Positions 54,679-63,416 of a stretch of 64,000 nt of DNA are shown piece by piece. Both the position numbers and the translations under genes were made by a program. Below the pieces are notes generated by a model. That model saw nothing but the letters and a program-made list of their open reading frames with translations. It was not told the DNA's origin and searched no databases. Every line of letters begins with the position of its first letter. The first letter of the stretch is position 1. This DNA is from an uncultured Prevotellaceae bacterium (GTDB lineage Bacteria > Bacteroidota > Bacteroidia > Bacteroidales > Bacteroidaceae): NCBI GenBank assembly GCA_902776475.1, contig CACYQD010000001.1, positions 166,831 to 230,830 on the forward strand, in the 5' to 3' direction.

Positions 54679-55548
54679 TTACAGGCTGTTGTAATCTCCA
54701 GTGAAAGTCGTGACGCTCATATCGCCAGTCTGGTAGCCCCTCTTCAACCAGCGCATGCGCTGATCTGAGGTGCCGTGGGTGAAGGACTCGGGCTGTGAAT
54801 AACCTTGAGCCTGCTCCTGCAGATAGTTGTCACCGATATGCTGGGCGCAGTTGATGGCCTCACGCATGTCGGTCTCGTCAAGAGAACCGAACGCCTCATC
54901 CTCATAGTGAGCCCAAACGCCGGAATAATAGTCGGCCAAAAGTTCCAGACGGACACTGATCTGATTGGCTTGTTTCTGGTTGACACGGCTCATCTGTGAA
55001 TGCGCCTTGCCCAGGATGCCCAGCAGATTCTCCACATGATGACCCACCTCATGGGCAATCACATAGGCACGGGCGAAATCACCGCCCGACTTCAACTGAC
55101 CTTCCATCTGCTTGAAGAAAGCCAGGTCAAGATACAGTTTCTGGTCGGCCGAGCAATAGAACGGTCCTACTGCGGAAGTGGCACCACCACAGTTGGTCTG
55201 CACGGCATTCTTGAATATCACAAGGGTGGGAGGAGTGTATTCCGCATTGAATTTCTGCCTGAACACTGCCGACCACACATCTTCGGTACTGGCAAGGATC
55301 TGCTTGCAGAATTTCACCTGAGCCTCTTCCTCCGGGGAGAAAGTCTGGGGAGTGGCTTCCTCCTCAGTGCCTGTCATACTGCCCAGACCACCCGTCTGCT
55401 GAATCACGTCCAACGGGTTGCCACCCATCAACATGGTGATCAGTCCAATCAACAGGATGCTCCCGAGTCCCAAACCGGCTTTCGCACCAGTACTCATACC
55501 GCGGCGATCCTCAAAATGCTCGCTCTCTCTTCTTCCATTAAGATCCAT
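54679..55548 (-). CDS. Neutral zinc metallopeptidase (YpfJ-like)
   Basis: This 289-residue protein has one N-terminal membrane helix (about 24-42) after a short polar head, so the rest lies in the periplasm or outside. The catalytic motif is HEVGHH (H166-E167 to H170), and the later E in the RLELLADYYSGVWAHYED segment is a likely third zinc ligand. A Thr/Glu-rich linker (about 55-78) joins membrane helix and domain. This matches the YpfJ family of putative neutral zinc metallopeptidases; its substrate is unknown. A minus-strand TATATTTG (55630-55623) is a possible minus-7 box. Confidence 0.9.
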   Translation of the reverse strand: MDLNGRRESEHFEDRRGMSTGAKAGLGLGSILLIGLITMLMGGNPLDVIQQTGGLGSMTGTEEEATPQTFSPEEEAQVKFCKQILASTEDVWSAVFRQKFNAEYTPPTLVIFKNAVQTNCGGATSAVGPFYCSADQKLYLDLAFFKQMEGQLKSGGDFARAYVIAHEVGHHVENLLGILGKAHSQMSRVNQKQANQISVRLELLADYYSGVWAHYEDEAFGSLDETDMREAINCAQHIGDNYLQEQAQGYSQPESFTHGTSDQRMRWLKRGYQTGDMSVTTFTGDYNSL

Positions 55549-55744
55549 AATAATAGCTTTGGTTAATGAATGATCATGGCAGGAGATGAAATCTCATTGC
55601 CAACTATTGACTCAATTTTTTGCAAATATACAAAGTTTTTTCTATTATTTACTTTTTTTCAACATTATTTTGGTGAAAAATGATGCCAACCGCCAGGTCC
55701 ACCACACCACTTGGGAGATTATTTGAAGGAAAATCATGTTGAAA

Positions 55745-55776
55745 TTTGCAAATATCGATGTTTTTTCCTATCTTCG
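55745..55776 (+). promoter_or_regulatory. Promoter of the cytidylate-kinase-like gene
   Basis: TTTG (55745-55748), 20 bp, TATCTTCG (55769-55776, one mismatch to TAnnTTTG). The ATG at 55808 follows after about 30 nt. Confidence 0.6.
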
Positions 55777-55807
55777 CATCATAGAAACGAATTTAATACC
55801 TGAGATT

Positions 55808-56434
55808 ATGAATAAACACGAGAAATTTGTCATCACAATCAACCGCCAATTCGGTACCGGCGGTCACGAGGTGGGCGCGGCCATCGCACAGCGCCTCGGC
55901 GTAAAACTGCTCGACAAGCAGATCCTGGAGGCTGTGGCCAGGAAATTTGACATCGCAGCCGACACGGTGGCAAAGCTGGAGTCTCGCAATACTTCCTGGT
56001 GGGATGACTTCACGCAGTTCTACCGCTCATACATCATTGACAACAAATACCATGACCTGGGACCGGAACTGACCTCACACCAACTTTTTGAGGCCCAGGC
56101 CTCCGTCATCCGGCAGATCGCGGAGGAGGAATCCTGCGTGGTGGTCGGAAGGTGTGCCTTCGACATCTTCAAGAATCATCCCAACGCCCTGAAAATCTTC
56201 ATCCATAGTCCAGAGGACAAGCGCATCAAGCGCATCATGGAAAAATACGGGGTCTCGAGTGCGGATGCCAAACTGATGATCGTTGACAACGACTACACCC
56301 GCGAGCTTTACACCAAGACTTTCACGGGTTCGGAGTGGTACGACGCCCGAAACTACGACGTCTCGCTGGATGTGAGCGCATTCGGTCTGAACGGGACGGT
56401 CGATTACCTCCTCGCACTGGTCGGCGAGGACTGA
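55808..56434 (+). CDS. Cytidylate kinase-like family protein
   Basis: This 208-residue P-loop kinase of the cytidylate-kinase-like family has the phosphate-binding loop INRQFGTGGHEVGAAIAQ (about residues 9-26), followed by VKLLDKQILEAVARKF and VVVGRCAFDIF. An Arg-rich segment (EDKRIKRIMEKYGVSSADA) forms a lid-like region. The family lies outside the true Cmk group and its nucleotide specificity is unproven. The start at 55808 is chosen because the P-loop begins right after it and the promoter precedes it. An in-frame upstream extension would overlap the promoter. Confidence 0.9.
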   Translation: MNKHEKFVITINRQFGTGGHEVGAAIAQRLGVKLLDKQILEAVARKFDIAADTVAKLESRNTSWWDDFTQFYRSYIIDNKYHDLGPELTSHQLFEAQASVIRQIAEEESCVVVGRCAFDIFKNHPNALKIFIHSPEDKRIKRIMEKYGVSSADAKLMIVDNDYTRELYTKTFTGSEWYDARNYDVSLDVSAFGLNGTVDYLLALVGED

Positions 56435-56462
56435 CCCAGCAGCAAGACCATGGTAAGAAAAG

Positions 56463-56495
56463 GCCCCGATATGAACTGCTCATGCCGGGGCTTTT
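56463..56495 (+). terminator. Intrinsic terminator after the cytidylate-kinase-like gene
   Basis: A GC-rich 6-bp stem (GCCCCG at 56463-56468 with CGGGGC at 56486-56491) with a 17-nt loop is followed by TTTTATTATT. Confidence 0.65.
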
Positions 56496-56512
56496 ATTAT
56501 TCAGGCCGAAAA

Positions 56513-56544
56513 TTTGTGCATTTACTGATTTTTGTGTAATTTTG
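56513..56544 (+). promoter_or_regulatory. Promoter of the pheT operon
   Basis: TTTG (56513-56516), 20 bp, TAATTTTG (56537-56544) is a full consensus match, giving a leader of about 25 nt before the ATG at 56575. Confidence 0.8.
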
Positions 56545-56574
56545 CACGATTTTTAGACCATAAAACCATTTACA

Positions 56575-59037
56575 ATGAATATATCTTATCAATGGCTGAA
56601 GGAATATGTGGACTTCAGCCTCTCGGCAGAAGAAGTTTGCGCAGCCCTCACCTCCGAAGGACTTGAGGTGGGAGCACTTGAGGAAGTGCAGAGCATCAAG
56701 GGCGGACTGAAAGGTCTTTACGTGGGCAAAGTGCTCACCTGCGAACCTCATCCCAATTCCGACCACCTGCATGTCACTACAGTAGACCTGGGAAAGGATA
56801 CACCCTCTCAGATCGTCTGTGGCGCTCCCAATGTGGCAGCAGGACAGAAGGTGATCGTGGCAGACCTCGGCTGTGTGCTCTATGACGGCGACAAGGAGTT
56901 TGTCATCAAGAAGTCGAAACTGCGCGGCGTGGAGTCATGCGGAATGATCTGTGCCGAGGATGAGATAGGCGTCGGAACAAGCCACGACGGCATCATCGTA
57001 TTGCCCGAAGATGCCGTGGTAGGTACTCCCGCCGCTGAATATTACCATCTGGAGAGCGATTGGCTCATCGAGGTGGACATTACGGCCAACCGTGCTGATG
57101 CCTTGTCACACTGGGGCGTGGCACGCGACCTCTATGCCTGGCTCAAGCAGAATGGCTATGAGACGGCTCTTCACCGTCCCTCATGCGATGACTTCAAGGT
57201 GGACGACAACAGCCTGCCTGTCAAGGTGACCATCGAGAATACGGAGGCCTGCCGCCGCTATGCCTGTGTGAGCATCACAGGATGCGAGGTGAAGGAGTCG
57301 CCCGACTGGTTGAAGAACAAACTGACGGTGGTGGGTCTGCGCCCGATCAACAACATCGTCGATATCACCAACTATGTGATGATGGCTTACGGACAGCCGT
57401 TGCACACCTTCGATGCCGACATGGTGACCGGCCACCACATCATCGTGAAACCTCAGGCTGAGGGGACGAAGTTCATCACCCTCGACGGCGAGGAGCACAC
57501 CCTCGGCTCACACGACCTGGCCATCTGCAACGAAGAGGAGGCCATGTGTATCGCCGGCGTATTTGGCGGAAAAGGCAGCGGCACCTATGAGACCACGCGC
57601 AACGTGGTGCTGGAGAGCGCCTACTTCCACCCCACCTGGATCCGGAAGAGCGCACGCCGCCACGGGCTGAGCACCGATGCCTCTTATCGGTTTGAGCGCG
57701 GCGTCGATCCCAACGGCATCATCTATGCCCTCAAGCAGGCTGCCATCTTGTGCAAGCAACTGGCTGGAGGCAAGATCTCCATGGAAATCTGCGACGAATA
57801 TCCCAGTCCCATCGCCGACAGCATCGTCAATCTCAAATACGACTATGTCAACGGTCTGATTGGCAAAGACATCCCCGCAGAGACCGTCAAGAGCATCGTG
57901 ACCAGCCTCGAGATGGTGATCGAGGAAGAGTCGGCCGAAGGTCTTGTGCTCCGGGTGCCCGCCTACCGTGTTGACGTGCAGCGCCCCTGCGACGTGGTGG
58001 AAGACATCCTCCGCATCTATGGATACAACAATGTGGAAATCCCCACCCAACTGAAGAGCTCCCTCGTCATCAAGGGCGAGGAGGACACCAAGCATAAGTT
58101 GCACAACCTCGTGGCAGAGCAACTGGTCGGTTGCGGCTTCAATGAGATCATGAACAACTCGCTGACCAAGGCGGCTTATTACGACAACCTCGAATCCTAC
58201 AAGCCTGAGCACCTCGTGAGAATCATGAATCCGCTCAGCAATGACCTCAATGTCATGAGGCAGACACTGGTGTTCGGCGGTTTGGAGAGCATCGCCTACA
58301 ACATCAACCGCCGCCTGCCCAACCTGAGGTTCTTCGAGTTCGGCAACTGCTATCAATTTGACCCCGAGAAGCAAAACACCGAAGATCCCATGAGGGCTTA
58401 CCGTGAGGAATATCACCTCGGTATCTGGGTGACCGGAAAACGGGTCGTCGGCAGTTGGGCACATCCCAATGAGGACAGTTCATTCTATGAGCTGAAAGCC
58501 TATGTGGAGAACGTGCTCACCAGAATGGGCGTGCAGGCTGGCACCGTGGTGCTGAAAAACGGCAGCAATGACATCTTCTCCAAATCTGTCGCCATCGAGA
58601 ACAGGGGAGGCAAACTCCTTGGTGAGATGGGCGTGGTGAGCCAGCGGCTGCTGAAGACTGCCGGCATCGAACAGCCGGTCTATTTCGCCGACCTCAACTG
58701 GACAGCACTGATGAAACTGGTCAGGAAGAACAAGGTGCAGTACAGCGAGATCAGCAAGTATCCCGCCGTGAGCCGCGACCTTGCCCTCTTGGTTGACAAA
58801 AGCGTGGAGTTCGCTCAGATTGAACAAATCGCACGGGCCACAGAGAAGAAACTGCTCAAGCAGGTCGAGCTCTTCGATGTCTATGAAGGCAAGAACCTGC
58901 CGGCCGGCAAGAAGAGCTATGCTGTGAACTTCATCCTCCAGGATGACCAGCACACCCTCAACGACAAGCAGATCGAGGCCATCATGAACAAGTTGATCCA
59001 GGCTTTGAAGACCAAACTGAATGCCGAACTGAGATAA
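56575..59037 (+). CDS. pheT: Phenylalanine-tRNA ligase beta subunit
   Basis: This 820-residue bacterial PheT pairs with PheS (not in this window) to charge tRNA-Phe. An EMAP-like tRNA-binding domain lies at about 40-155 (GKVLTCEPHPNSDHLHVTTV). The B3/B4 editing domain, B5 region and a catalytic-like domain follow (RFEFGNCYQF is replaced here by RFFEFGNCYQF, as in many Bacteroidetes). A ferredoxin-fold anticodon-binding domain ends the protein (YSEISKYPAVSRDLALLV). Length is typical. It is cotranscribed with yebC and the TSCPD gene. Confidence 0.97.
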   Translation: MNISYQWLKEYVDFSLSAEEVCAALTSEGLEVGALEEVQSIKGGLKGLYVGKVLTCEPHPNSDHLHVTTVDLGKDTPSQIVCGAPNVAAGQKVIVADLGCVLYDGDKEFVIKKSKLRGVESCGMICAEDEIGVGTSHDGIIVLPEDAVVGTPAAEYYHLESDWLIEVDITANRADALSHWGVARDLYAWLKQNGYETALHRPSCDDFKVDDNSLPVKVTIENTEACRRYACVSITGCEVKESPDWLKNKLTVVGLRPINNIVDITNYVMMAYGQPLHTFDADMVTGHHIIVKPQAEGTKFITLDGEEHTLGSHDLAICNEEEAMCIAGVFGGKGSGTYETTRNVVLESAYFHPTWIRKSARRHGLSTDASYRFERGVDPNGIIYALKQAAILCKQLAGGKISMEICDEYPSPIADSIVNLKYDYVNGLIGKDIPAETVKSIVTSLEMVIEEESAEGLVLRVPAYRVDVQRPCDVVEDILRIYGYNNVEIPTQLKSSLVIKGEEDTKHKLHNLVAEQLVGCGFNEIMNNSLTKAAYYDNLESYKPEHLVRIMNPLSNDLNVMRQTLVFGGLESIAYNINRRLPNLRFFEFGNCYQFDPEKQNTEDPMRAYREEYHLGIWVTGKRVVGSWAHPNEDSSFYELKAYVENVLTRMGVQAGTVVLKNGSNDIFSKSVAIENRGGKLLGEMGVVSQRLLKTAGIEQPVYFADLNWTALMKLVRKNKVQYSEISKYPAVSRDLALLVDKSVEFAQIEQIARATEKKLLKQVELFDVYEGKNLPAGKKSYAVNFILQDDQHTLNDKQIEAIMNKLIQALKTKLNAELR

Positions 59038-59075
59038 GAATAGAAATCCAATCACAACAATAAAAAATTACTCCA

Positions 59076-59801
59076 ATGGGAAGAGCATTTGAATACCGCA
59101 AAGCGACTAAGTTGAAGAGATGGGGCCATATGGCCAAGACGTTCACCCGTATCGGAAAACAAATCAGCATCGCCGTCAAGGCAGGTGGTCCGGAACCGGA
59201 GAACAACCCCACACTGCGCGCCATCATTGCCAATGCGAAGCGCGAGAACATGCCGAAGGACAACATCGAGCGTGCTATCAAGAACGCCATGGGCAAGGAC
59301 CAGAGCGACTACAAGGAGGTGTCCTACGAGGGTTATGGCCCTCACGGCGTGGCCATCTTCGTGGATACACTGACCGACAACACCACCCGCACCGTGGGCG
59401 ATGTGCGCTCAGTGTTCAACAAGTTCAACGGCAACCTGGGCACTCAGGGCTCGTTGAGCTTCCTGTTCGACTACAAGTGTGTCTTTACCTTCAAGAAGAA
59501 GGATGGCATTGACATGGACGAGTTGATCCTCGACCTGATCGACTACGGTGTGGAGGATGAGTTTGACGAGGATGAGGAGACCAACGAGATCACCATCTAT
59601 GGTGACCCCAAGAGTTTCGGTGAGATCCAGAAACATCTCGAGAGCGAAGGCTTCGAGGTGACAGGCGCTGAGTTCACCCGTATCCCCAACGACCTGAAGG
59701 ACGTCACCCCCGAGCAGCGCGAGACCATCGACAAGATGGTGGAGAAGCTTGAGGACTTCGACGACGTGCAGACCGTCTACACCAACATGAAACCTGAGTA
59801 A
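59076..59801 (+). CDS. yebC: YebC/PmpR family protein
   Basis: This 241-residue cytoplasmic protein of the YebC/TACO1 family starts GRAFEYRKATKLKRWGHMAK. It then carries KGNP-type segments (AKRENMPKDNIERAIKNA), the YEGYGPHGVAIFVDTLTDN signature and the Gly-rich SLSFLF segment. Family members act as DNA-binding regulators and as helpers of translation through difficult sequences such as polyproline. The N-terminus differs from the usual AGHSKW, as in many Bacteroidetes homologs. It lies 38 bp after pheT. Confidence 0.95.
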   Translation: MGRAFEYRKATKLKRWGHMAKTFTRIGKQISIAVKAGGPEPENNPTLRAIIANAKRENMPKDNIERAIKNAMGKDQSDYKEVSYEGYGPHGVAIFVDTLTDNTTRTVGDVRSVFNKFNGNLGTQGSLSFLFDYKCVFTFKKKDGIDMDELILDLIDYGVEDEFDEDEETNEITIYGDPKSFGEIQKHLESEGFEVTGAEFTRIPNDLKDVTPEQRETIDKMVEKLEDFDDVQTVYTNMKPE

Positions 59802-59803
59802 GC

Positions 59804-60064
59804 ATGGCCGGCCGCAGACATATCTACAAGACCCAAGGCACGTGCAGCCAGTTCATCGAAGTGGAACTGAGTGATGACGGCACATTGAGCGACGTGACCT
59901 TCGTAGGAGGATGCAACGGCAATCTGCAAGGCATCTCCTCGTTGGTGCGCGGCATGAAGGTGGACGACATCATCAACAAACTCAACGGGATAAGATGTGG
60001 CTACAAGAGCACCAGCTGTCCCGACCAACTCTGCCGGGCGCTTGAGGAAGCGCGGAAAGCTTAA
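59804..60064 (+). CDS. TSCPD domain-containing protein (TIGR03905-like)
   Basis: This 86-residue protein matches the short TSCPD family: CSQFIEVEL, VGGCNGNLQGISSLVRGM and the name-giving motif in KSTSCPDQLCRALEEA. Its Cys residues (in GTCSQ, GGCNGN, IRCGYKSTSCPDQLC) could bind a metal. Function is unknown; the same domain occurs in the C-terminus of some B12-dependent ribonucleotide reductases. It begins 2 bp after the yebC stop and ends the pheT-yebC unit. Confidence 0.92.
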   Translation: MAGRRHIYKTQGTCSQFIEVELSDDGTLSDVTFVGGCNGNLQGISSLVRGMKVDDIINKLNGIRCGYKSTSCPDQLCRALEEARKA

Positions 60065-60067
60065 TCA

Positions 60068-60110
60068 CACAAAGCGGGGATGCCGATTGGCATCCCCGCT
60101 TTGTGATTTT
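60068..60110. terminator. Strong intrinsic terminator
   Basis: A perfect 17-bp stem (60068-60084 with 60089-60105) with a 4-nt loop is followed by TTTT at 60107-60110. It ends the pheT-yebC-TSCPD transcript and stands between it and the convergent lipoprotein gene. Confidence 0.92.
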
Positions 60111-60121
60111 GTACGCTATTG

Positions 60122-60526
60122 CTAACGTGATCTCTGATAATCCTCCTTGGTGATGGTGGTCTGGTAGAGGATGACATTCTTGTCCTTCTGCGACCGGGCG
60201 ACGAAACGGAAGGAGTAGCCTTCGTCCTTGTAACGTTTCTGACTGGTGTCGGTTATGACAGCCTGCACCATCTCTTCCTTGATCTGCCCGTTCATCTCCC
60301 GTGCCCGTTCGGCATTGTCTGCATTGCCCGACAAGGTCAGGTATTGGGTAAACGTGAGGGTGGCCTTGTCGAAGGTCAGGCTGTCAAGCGTGGTGAAATC
60401 ATTGAGTTTCTGCGGACAGTATTTTTGGGTGTACTCCACGACTTCCCGTGCTGCCCTGTCTTCCAGAGACTCTTGGCAACCGCTCAACAAGAGCAGCGCC
60501 ACTGCGATCATCAGATATTTTCTCAT
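60122..60526 (-). CDS. Small lipoprotein, function unknown
   Basis: This 134-residue lipoprotein has signal MRKYLMIAVALLLLSGC with Cys17. The ATG at 60526 is chosen because the six preceding codons from 60544 would add a basic head of no obvious use. The mature part of about 115 residues is mostly helix then strand, with GYSFRFVARSQKDKN near the end. No family was recognised. It starts 31 bp after the GH127-type gene on the same strand and may be cotranscribed. Confidence 0.8.
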   Translation of the reverse strand: MRKYLMIAVALLLLSGCQESLEDRAAREVVEYTQKYCPQKLNDFTTLDSLTFDKATLTFTQYLTLSGNADNAERAREMNGQIKEEMVQAVITDTSQKRYKDEGYSFRFVARSQKDKNVILYQTTITKEDYQRSR

Positions 60527-60557
60527 GGGTTTTCTTATTATCATTCTATTGTATATT

Positions 60558-63122
60558 TTACTTTGATGTCAGCAAACTGACGTGATAGATGCCGGGGCAG
60601 AGTGTGGTGGAGGATGCCGTCAGACGGACGACAAACTTTTTCTTCACGTTGCCGGAGGCATCTTTGATGAGTTGTTCGGGGATGGCGTATTCGACATTGT
60701 AGAAGCGGTTGGAGTCGCTGCCCTTGACGAAGGGCGGAATCGTGATGTCGCTCACCGGCACTCCGTCGATGGTCAGCGTGGCTTTCCTGCCTCTGTCGGC
60801 CAGGTTGAAGCGGAACATCACACTGAGTCCTTCAGCCACCTGCTTCTCGTTGAAGAGGGCATATTCGATGTATCCATTGGCCCTGGCATCACGATAGTGC
60901 TCGGTGTTGTAACTGCCTTTGCCGGAGTCATTGGAGTAGTTGTATTCATGGCCTGCCTCGCTTTGCTGCTCACCGGGAGCCACGAAATCGATGGTGCGTG
61001 CGGCAAGGGCTTCCTTGGCGGCCTCGCTCAGTGCCATGTCGCTTTTCCTGTAGTTGTCCGCGGTCTGCTGATACCAGTAACACATATAACGGGCATGGTG
61101 GATTTGGTAGAAGGGTTCAAGTTCCAATTTCTTCCAGGTGTAAGAGGGCATGTCGTTGCGGCTCACATCGATGGCGAACCTCAATGGCTGACCGGACAGC
61201 CTGTTGATGCGATCGAGCACGCTGGCCCGTTCTCCGATGAGCATCGGGGCTGAAACAAGATTCAGAGAGGAGGCCTTGCTGCCAGGAGCGTGGTCCATGC
61301 GTCCCGCACCTGCGTATTCGTTCTGCAAGACCTCATGGACAAGGCCTGAGCTTGCGGCCTCGGCATCAGTGACGGCAGTGGTTTTGGCACCCAGGAGGAT
61401 GGGACCAAACTTGAAGGCGATGTAGTCGGGGTAATTGGGACATTCCTCATAAGTGAGTTGCATCGGGAGGCAGACCCGGATCTTATCGCCGGCTTTCCAT
61501 TTCCTGTTGATGCTCACATAACTGGCCACACCCTTCGTTGCCGTGAAGGCGACGGGCTTGCCGTTGACCGTCACACCGAACTCTTTTCCTGCCCAAGCAG
61601 GATGACGGATGGCAAGGGTGTATTTGCCGCCTTTGGTGATGGTGAGGTCAGTGGTGACGGTGTTCGCCGTGGGTATGTTGGAGGCGATGGGATTGATGCA
61701 GGGGAACAGTGTCTCCTGACGGATACCGAATGATTTGTCGTTGAGTTCGCTTGGAATGAAGAGATTGACGTACAGCGTCTTCTTTCCGTCATGAGTGTAG
61801 ATGAAATGTCCGTATTTGGAGTGATTTTCCATACCGGTGCCCACACAGCACCACATGCCTTGGTTGACTTGTGAATAGATGCGGTAACTCTGCGGGCGCA
61901 ACGAAGTGAAATAGACATAGCCTCCGGTCACCGGGTCCTGGGTGGACAGGATATGATTCCAAAGGGTGCTTTCATAGAAGTCGGCGTATCGAGCGTCACC
62001 GGTGCGGTCGCACAACATCTCCGACATCTTGAGCATATTGTTGGAGTTGCACGACTCAGGACCATCGAGCACGTTGATGTAGCGGTTGCCACTCTCCTTC
62101 GAGAGGAAATGCTCGTTGACGCTGTTGCCGCCGATGCACACGGTACGGTTTTGTGCCACATCGTCCCAGAAATTCTCCGCTGCCTTCTCGTATGCGGCGG
62201 CATCGGGGTCTTGTTCGAAGATGCGCTCCATACCGATGTATTTGGGCACCTGGGTGTTGGCGTGCTTACCATCGAGGAAGGTGGGGTTGAGCGTCTGCAT
62301 GCCGTTGAGCATGGCTTTGTGGGTGTATTTCTTTGCCGCACTGAGATATTGCGTTTTGCCCGTCAACTGATAGGCGTCGAGCAGACTCTCGTTCATGCCG
62401 CCATGTTCGGTGTCGAGCACCTTCTCCATGTCGGTGTCATTGACTTTACTGACCACATTGACACTCCAGTCGGCGAGTTTGAGGAAAAGGGTCTTGGCTT
62501 CCTTGCTGTCACCATAGAGGAAGGCATCCCGCAGACCTGCCAGTATCTTGTGCTGACAATAGAAGGGCACCCATCCGCCCCGCTTCTTGAAGGGTGCGAT
62601 GTCGCCGTTGTAAAGTGCGGTCCAGATCTCATTGACAGGCTGTCCGCCGATAAAGCCTTCCATGCCTTCGGTATTGCCGTCAAACTGGTCCTGGCAGTCC
62701 TTCATGATACGGATCATGTAGTTCATCCGCTCTTTCAGTTTCTCTCTCATGCCGGCGTCTTTGCTGGCGGCGTAGGCCAGGGCCAAGGCAGACAGGTAAT
62801 GGCCGCCCACGTGTCCGTCGAGGTTGAAACCAGCATCACCTCCCCAGTTGGGGAACGAGGGGTGCTTGGTTTCCCACTGATAGTAAGGACTTGACACATC
62901 TGTTGTGGAACCCAGTCCCGACTGCCGCACATAAGGGGTGAGCAGACGGTCCACGTCATACTTCAGCAGGATCTGGATGTTCAACTCCATAGCGGTCTTC
63001 ATCGGACCATCCAGCAAAGTGACCTCCTCAAGGTCGAAATGCTTGGGATACAGTTCGCTTTGCGCATGGACTGCCGCTCCAAAAAGGCAGAGCACGAAAA
63101 CAAGGATTTGAAGTCTTTTCAT
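60558..63122 (-). CDS. DUF1680 (GH127/GH146-type) beta-L-arabinofuranosidase-like enzyme
   Basis: This 854-residue protein starts at the ATG at 63122, giving the signal peptide MKRLQILVFVLCLFGAAVHA. The alternative extension reaches 63248 but would read through the promoter. The N-terminal catalytic (alpha/alpha)6 domain has Glu356 and Cys358 in PESCNSNNM, and Cys425-Cys426 in WCCVGTGMEN. These are the positions of the zinc ligands and Cys nucleophile of GH127-type enzymes. The CC-GTGMEN version resembles the subgroup now placed with GH146, so substrate may be an arabinan side chain. The C-terminal 180 residues form additional beta domains (DUF4986-like by eye). It has a consensus promoter. 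Confidence 0.88.
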   Translation of the reverse strand: MKRLQILVFVLCLFGAAVHAQSELYPKHFDLEEVTLLDGPMKTAMELNIQILLKYDVDRLLTPYVRQSGLGSTTDVSSPYYQWETKHPSFPNWGGDAGFNLDGHVGGHYLSALALAYAASKDAGMREKLKERMNYMIRIMKDCQDQFDGNTEGMEGFIGGQPVNEIWTALYNGDIAPFKKRGGWVPFYCQHKILAGLRDAFLYGDSKEAKTLFLKLADWSVNVVSKVNDTDMEKVLDTEHGGMNESLLDAYQLTGKTQYLSAAKKYTHKAMLNGMQTLNPTFLDGKHANTQVPKYIGMERIFEQDPDAAAYEKAAENFWDDVAQNRTVCIGGNSVNEHFLSKESGNRYINVLDGPESCNSNNMLKMSEMLCDRTGDARYADFYESTLWNHILSTQDPVTGGYVYFTSLRPQSYRIYSQVNQGMWCCVGTGMENHSKYGHFIYTHDGKKTLYVNLFIPSELNDKSFGIRQETLFPCINPIASNIPTANTVTTDLTITKGGKYTLAIRHPAWAGKEFGVTVNGKPVAFTATKGVASYVSINRKWKAGDKIRVCLPMQLTYEECPNYPDYIAFKFGPILLGAKTTAVTDAEAASSGLVHEVLQNEYAGAGRMDHAPGSKASSLNLVSAPMLIGERASVLDRINRLSGQPLRFAIDVSRNDMPSYTWKKLELEPFYQIHHARYMCYWYQQTADNYRKSDMALSEAAKEALAARTIDFVAPGEQQSEAGHEYNYSNDSGKGSYNTEHYRDARANGYIEYALFNEKQVAEGLSVMFRFNLADRGRKATLTIDGVPVSDITIPPFVKGSDSNRFYNVEYAIPEQLIKDASGNVKKKFVVRLTASSTTLCPGIYHVSLLTSK

Positions 63123-63155
63123 GTCGTGAAATAATACAAGAAGTGATAATCTGCA

Positions 63156-63186
63156 CAAAATTACGAAATATTGCTGACGTGGCAAA
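63156..63186 (-). promoter_or_regulatory. Promoter of the GH127/GH146-type gene
   Basis: On the minus strand TTTG (63186-63183), 19 bp, TAATTTTG (63163-63156) is a full consensus match. The ATG at 63122 follows after about 30 nt, which supports that start. Confidence 0.78.
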
Positions 63187-63416
63187 GTGATTTGTAAATA
63201 TTCCTGCAAAATCAACAGGATAACAGGATGGTCTGCGAGTGCGCTCAAGAAAACAGTTCCGACCGATCGGCTACGATGGTGCCGCGGTCACTGGCAAAGA
63301 GGAAGAATCAGCAAAAAGGAAAGAATGATGACGAAAGACAGCATAGAGACCGCCTATAGTTTCCTGCACAAGAAGCGGAACGTGTAGAGCAAGTCTTCTC
63401 ATATCCATGCCACTGA
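63187..63416. other. Intergenic region, nothing recognised
   Basis: The stretch between the GH127/GH146-type promoter and the stop of the DUF2207-like gene has only short chance open frames and no repeats, terminator or promoter that could be supported. Confidence 0.5.

Noticed and set aside
56513-56547. TTTGTGCA and TTTGCAC near the pheT promoter as an operator like that of the acyl-CoA ligases
   Set aside because: Only 5 bp match in inverted form, and both overlap the promoter boxes themselves, so chance is a sufficient explanation.
63123-63248. Longer N-terminus for the GH127/GH146-type enzyme
   Set aside because: The extension would be read through a full promoter and hides the signal peptide that starts at 63122.
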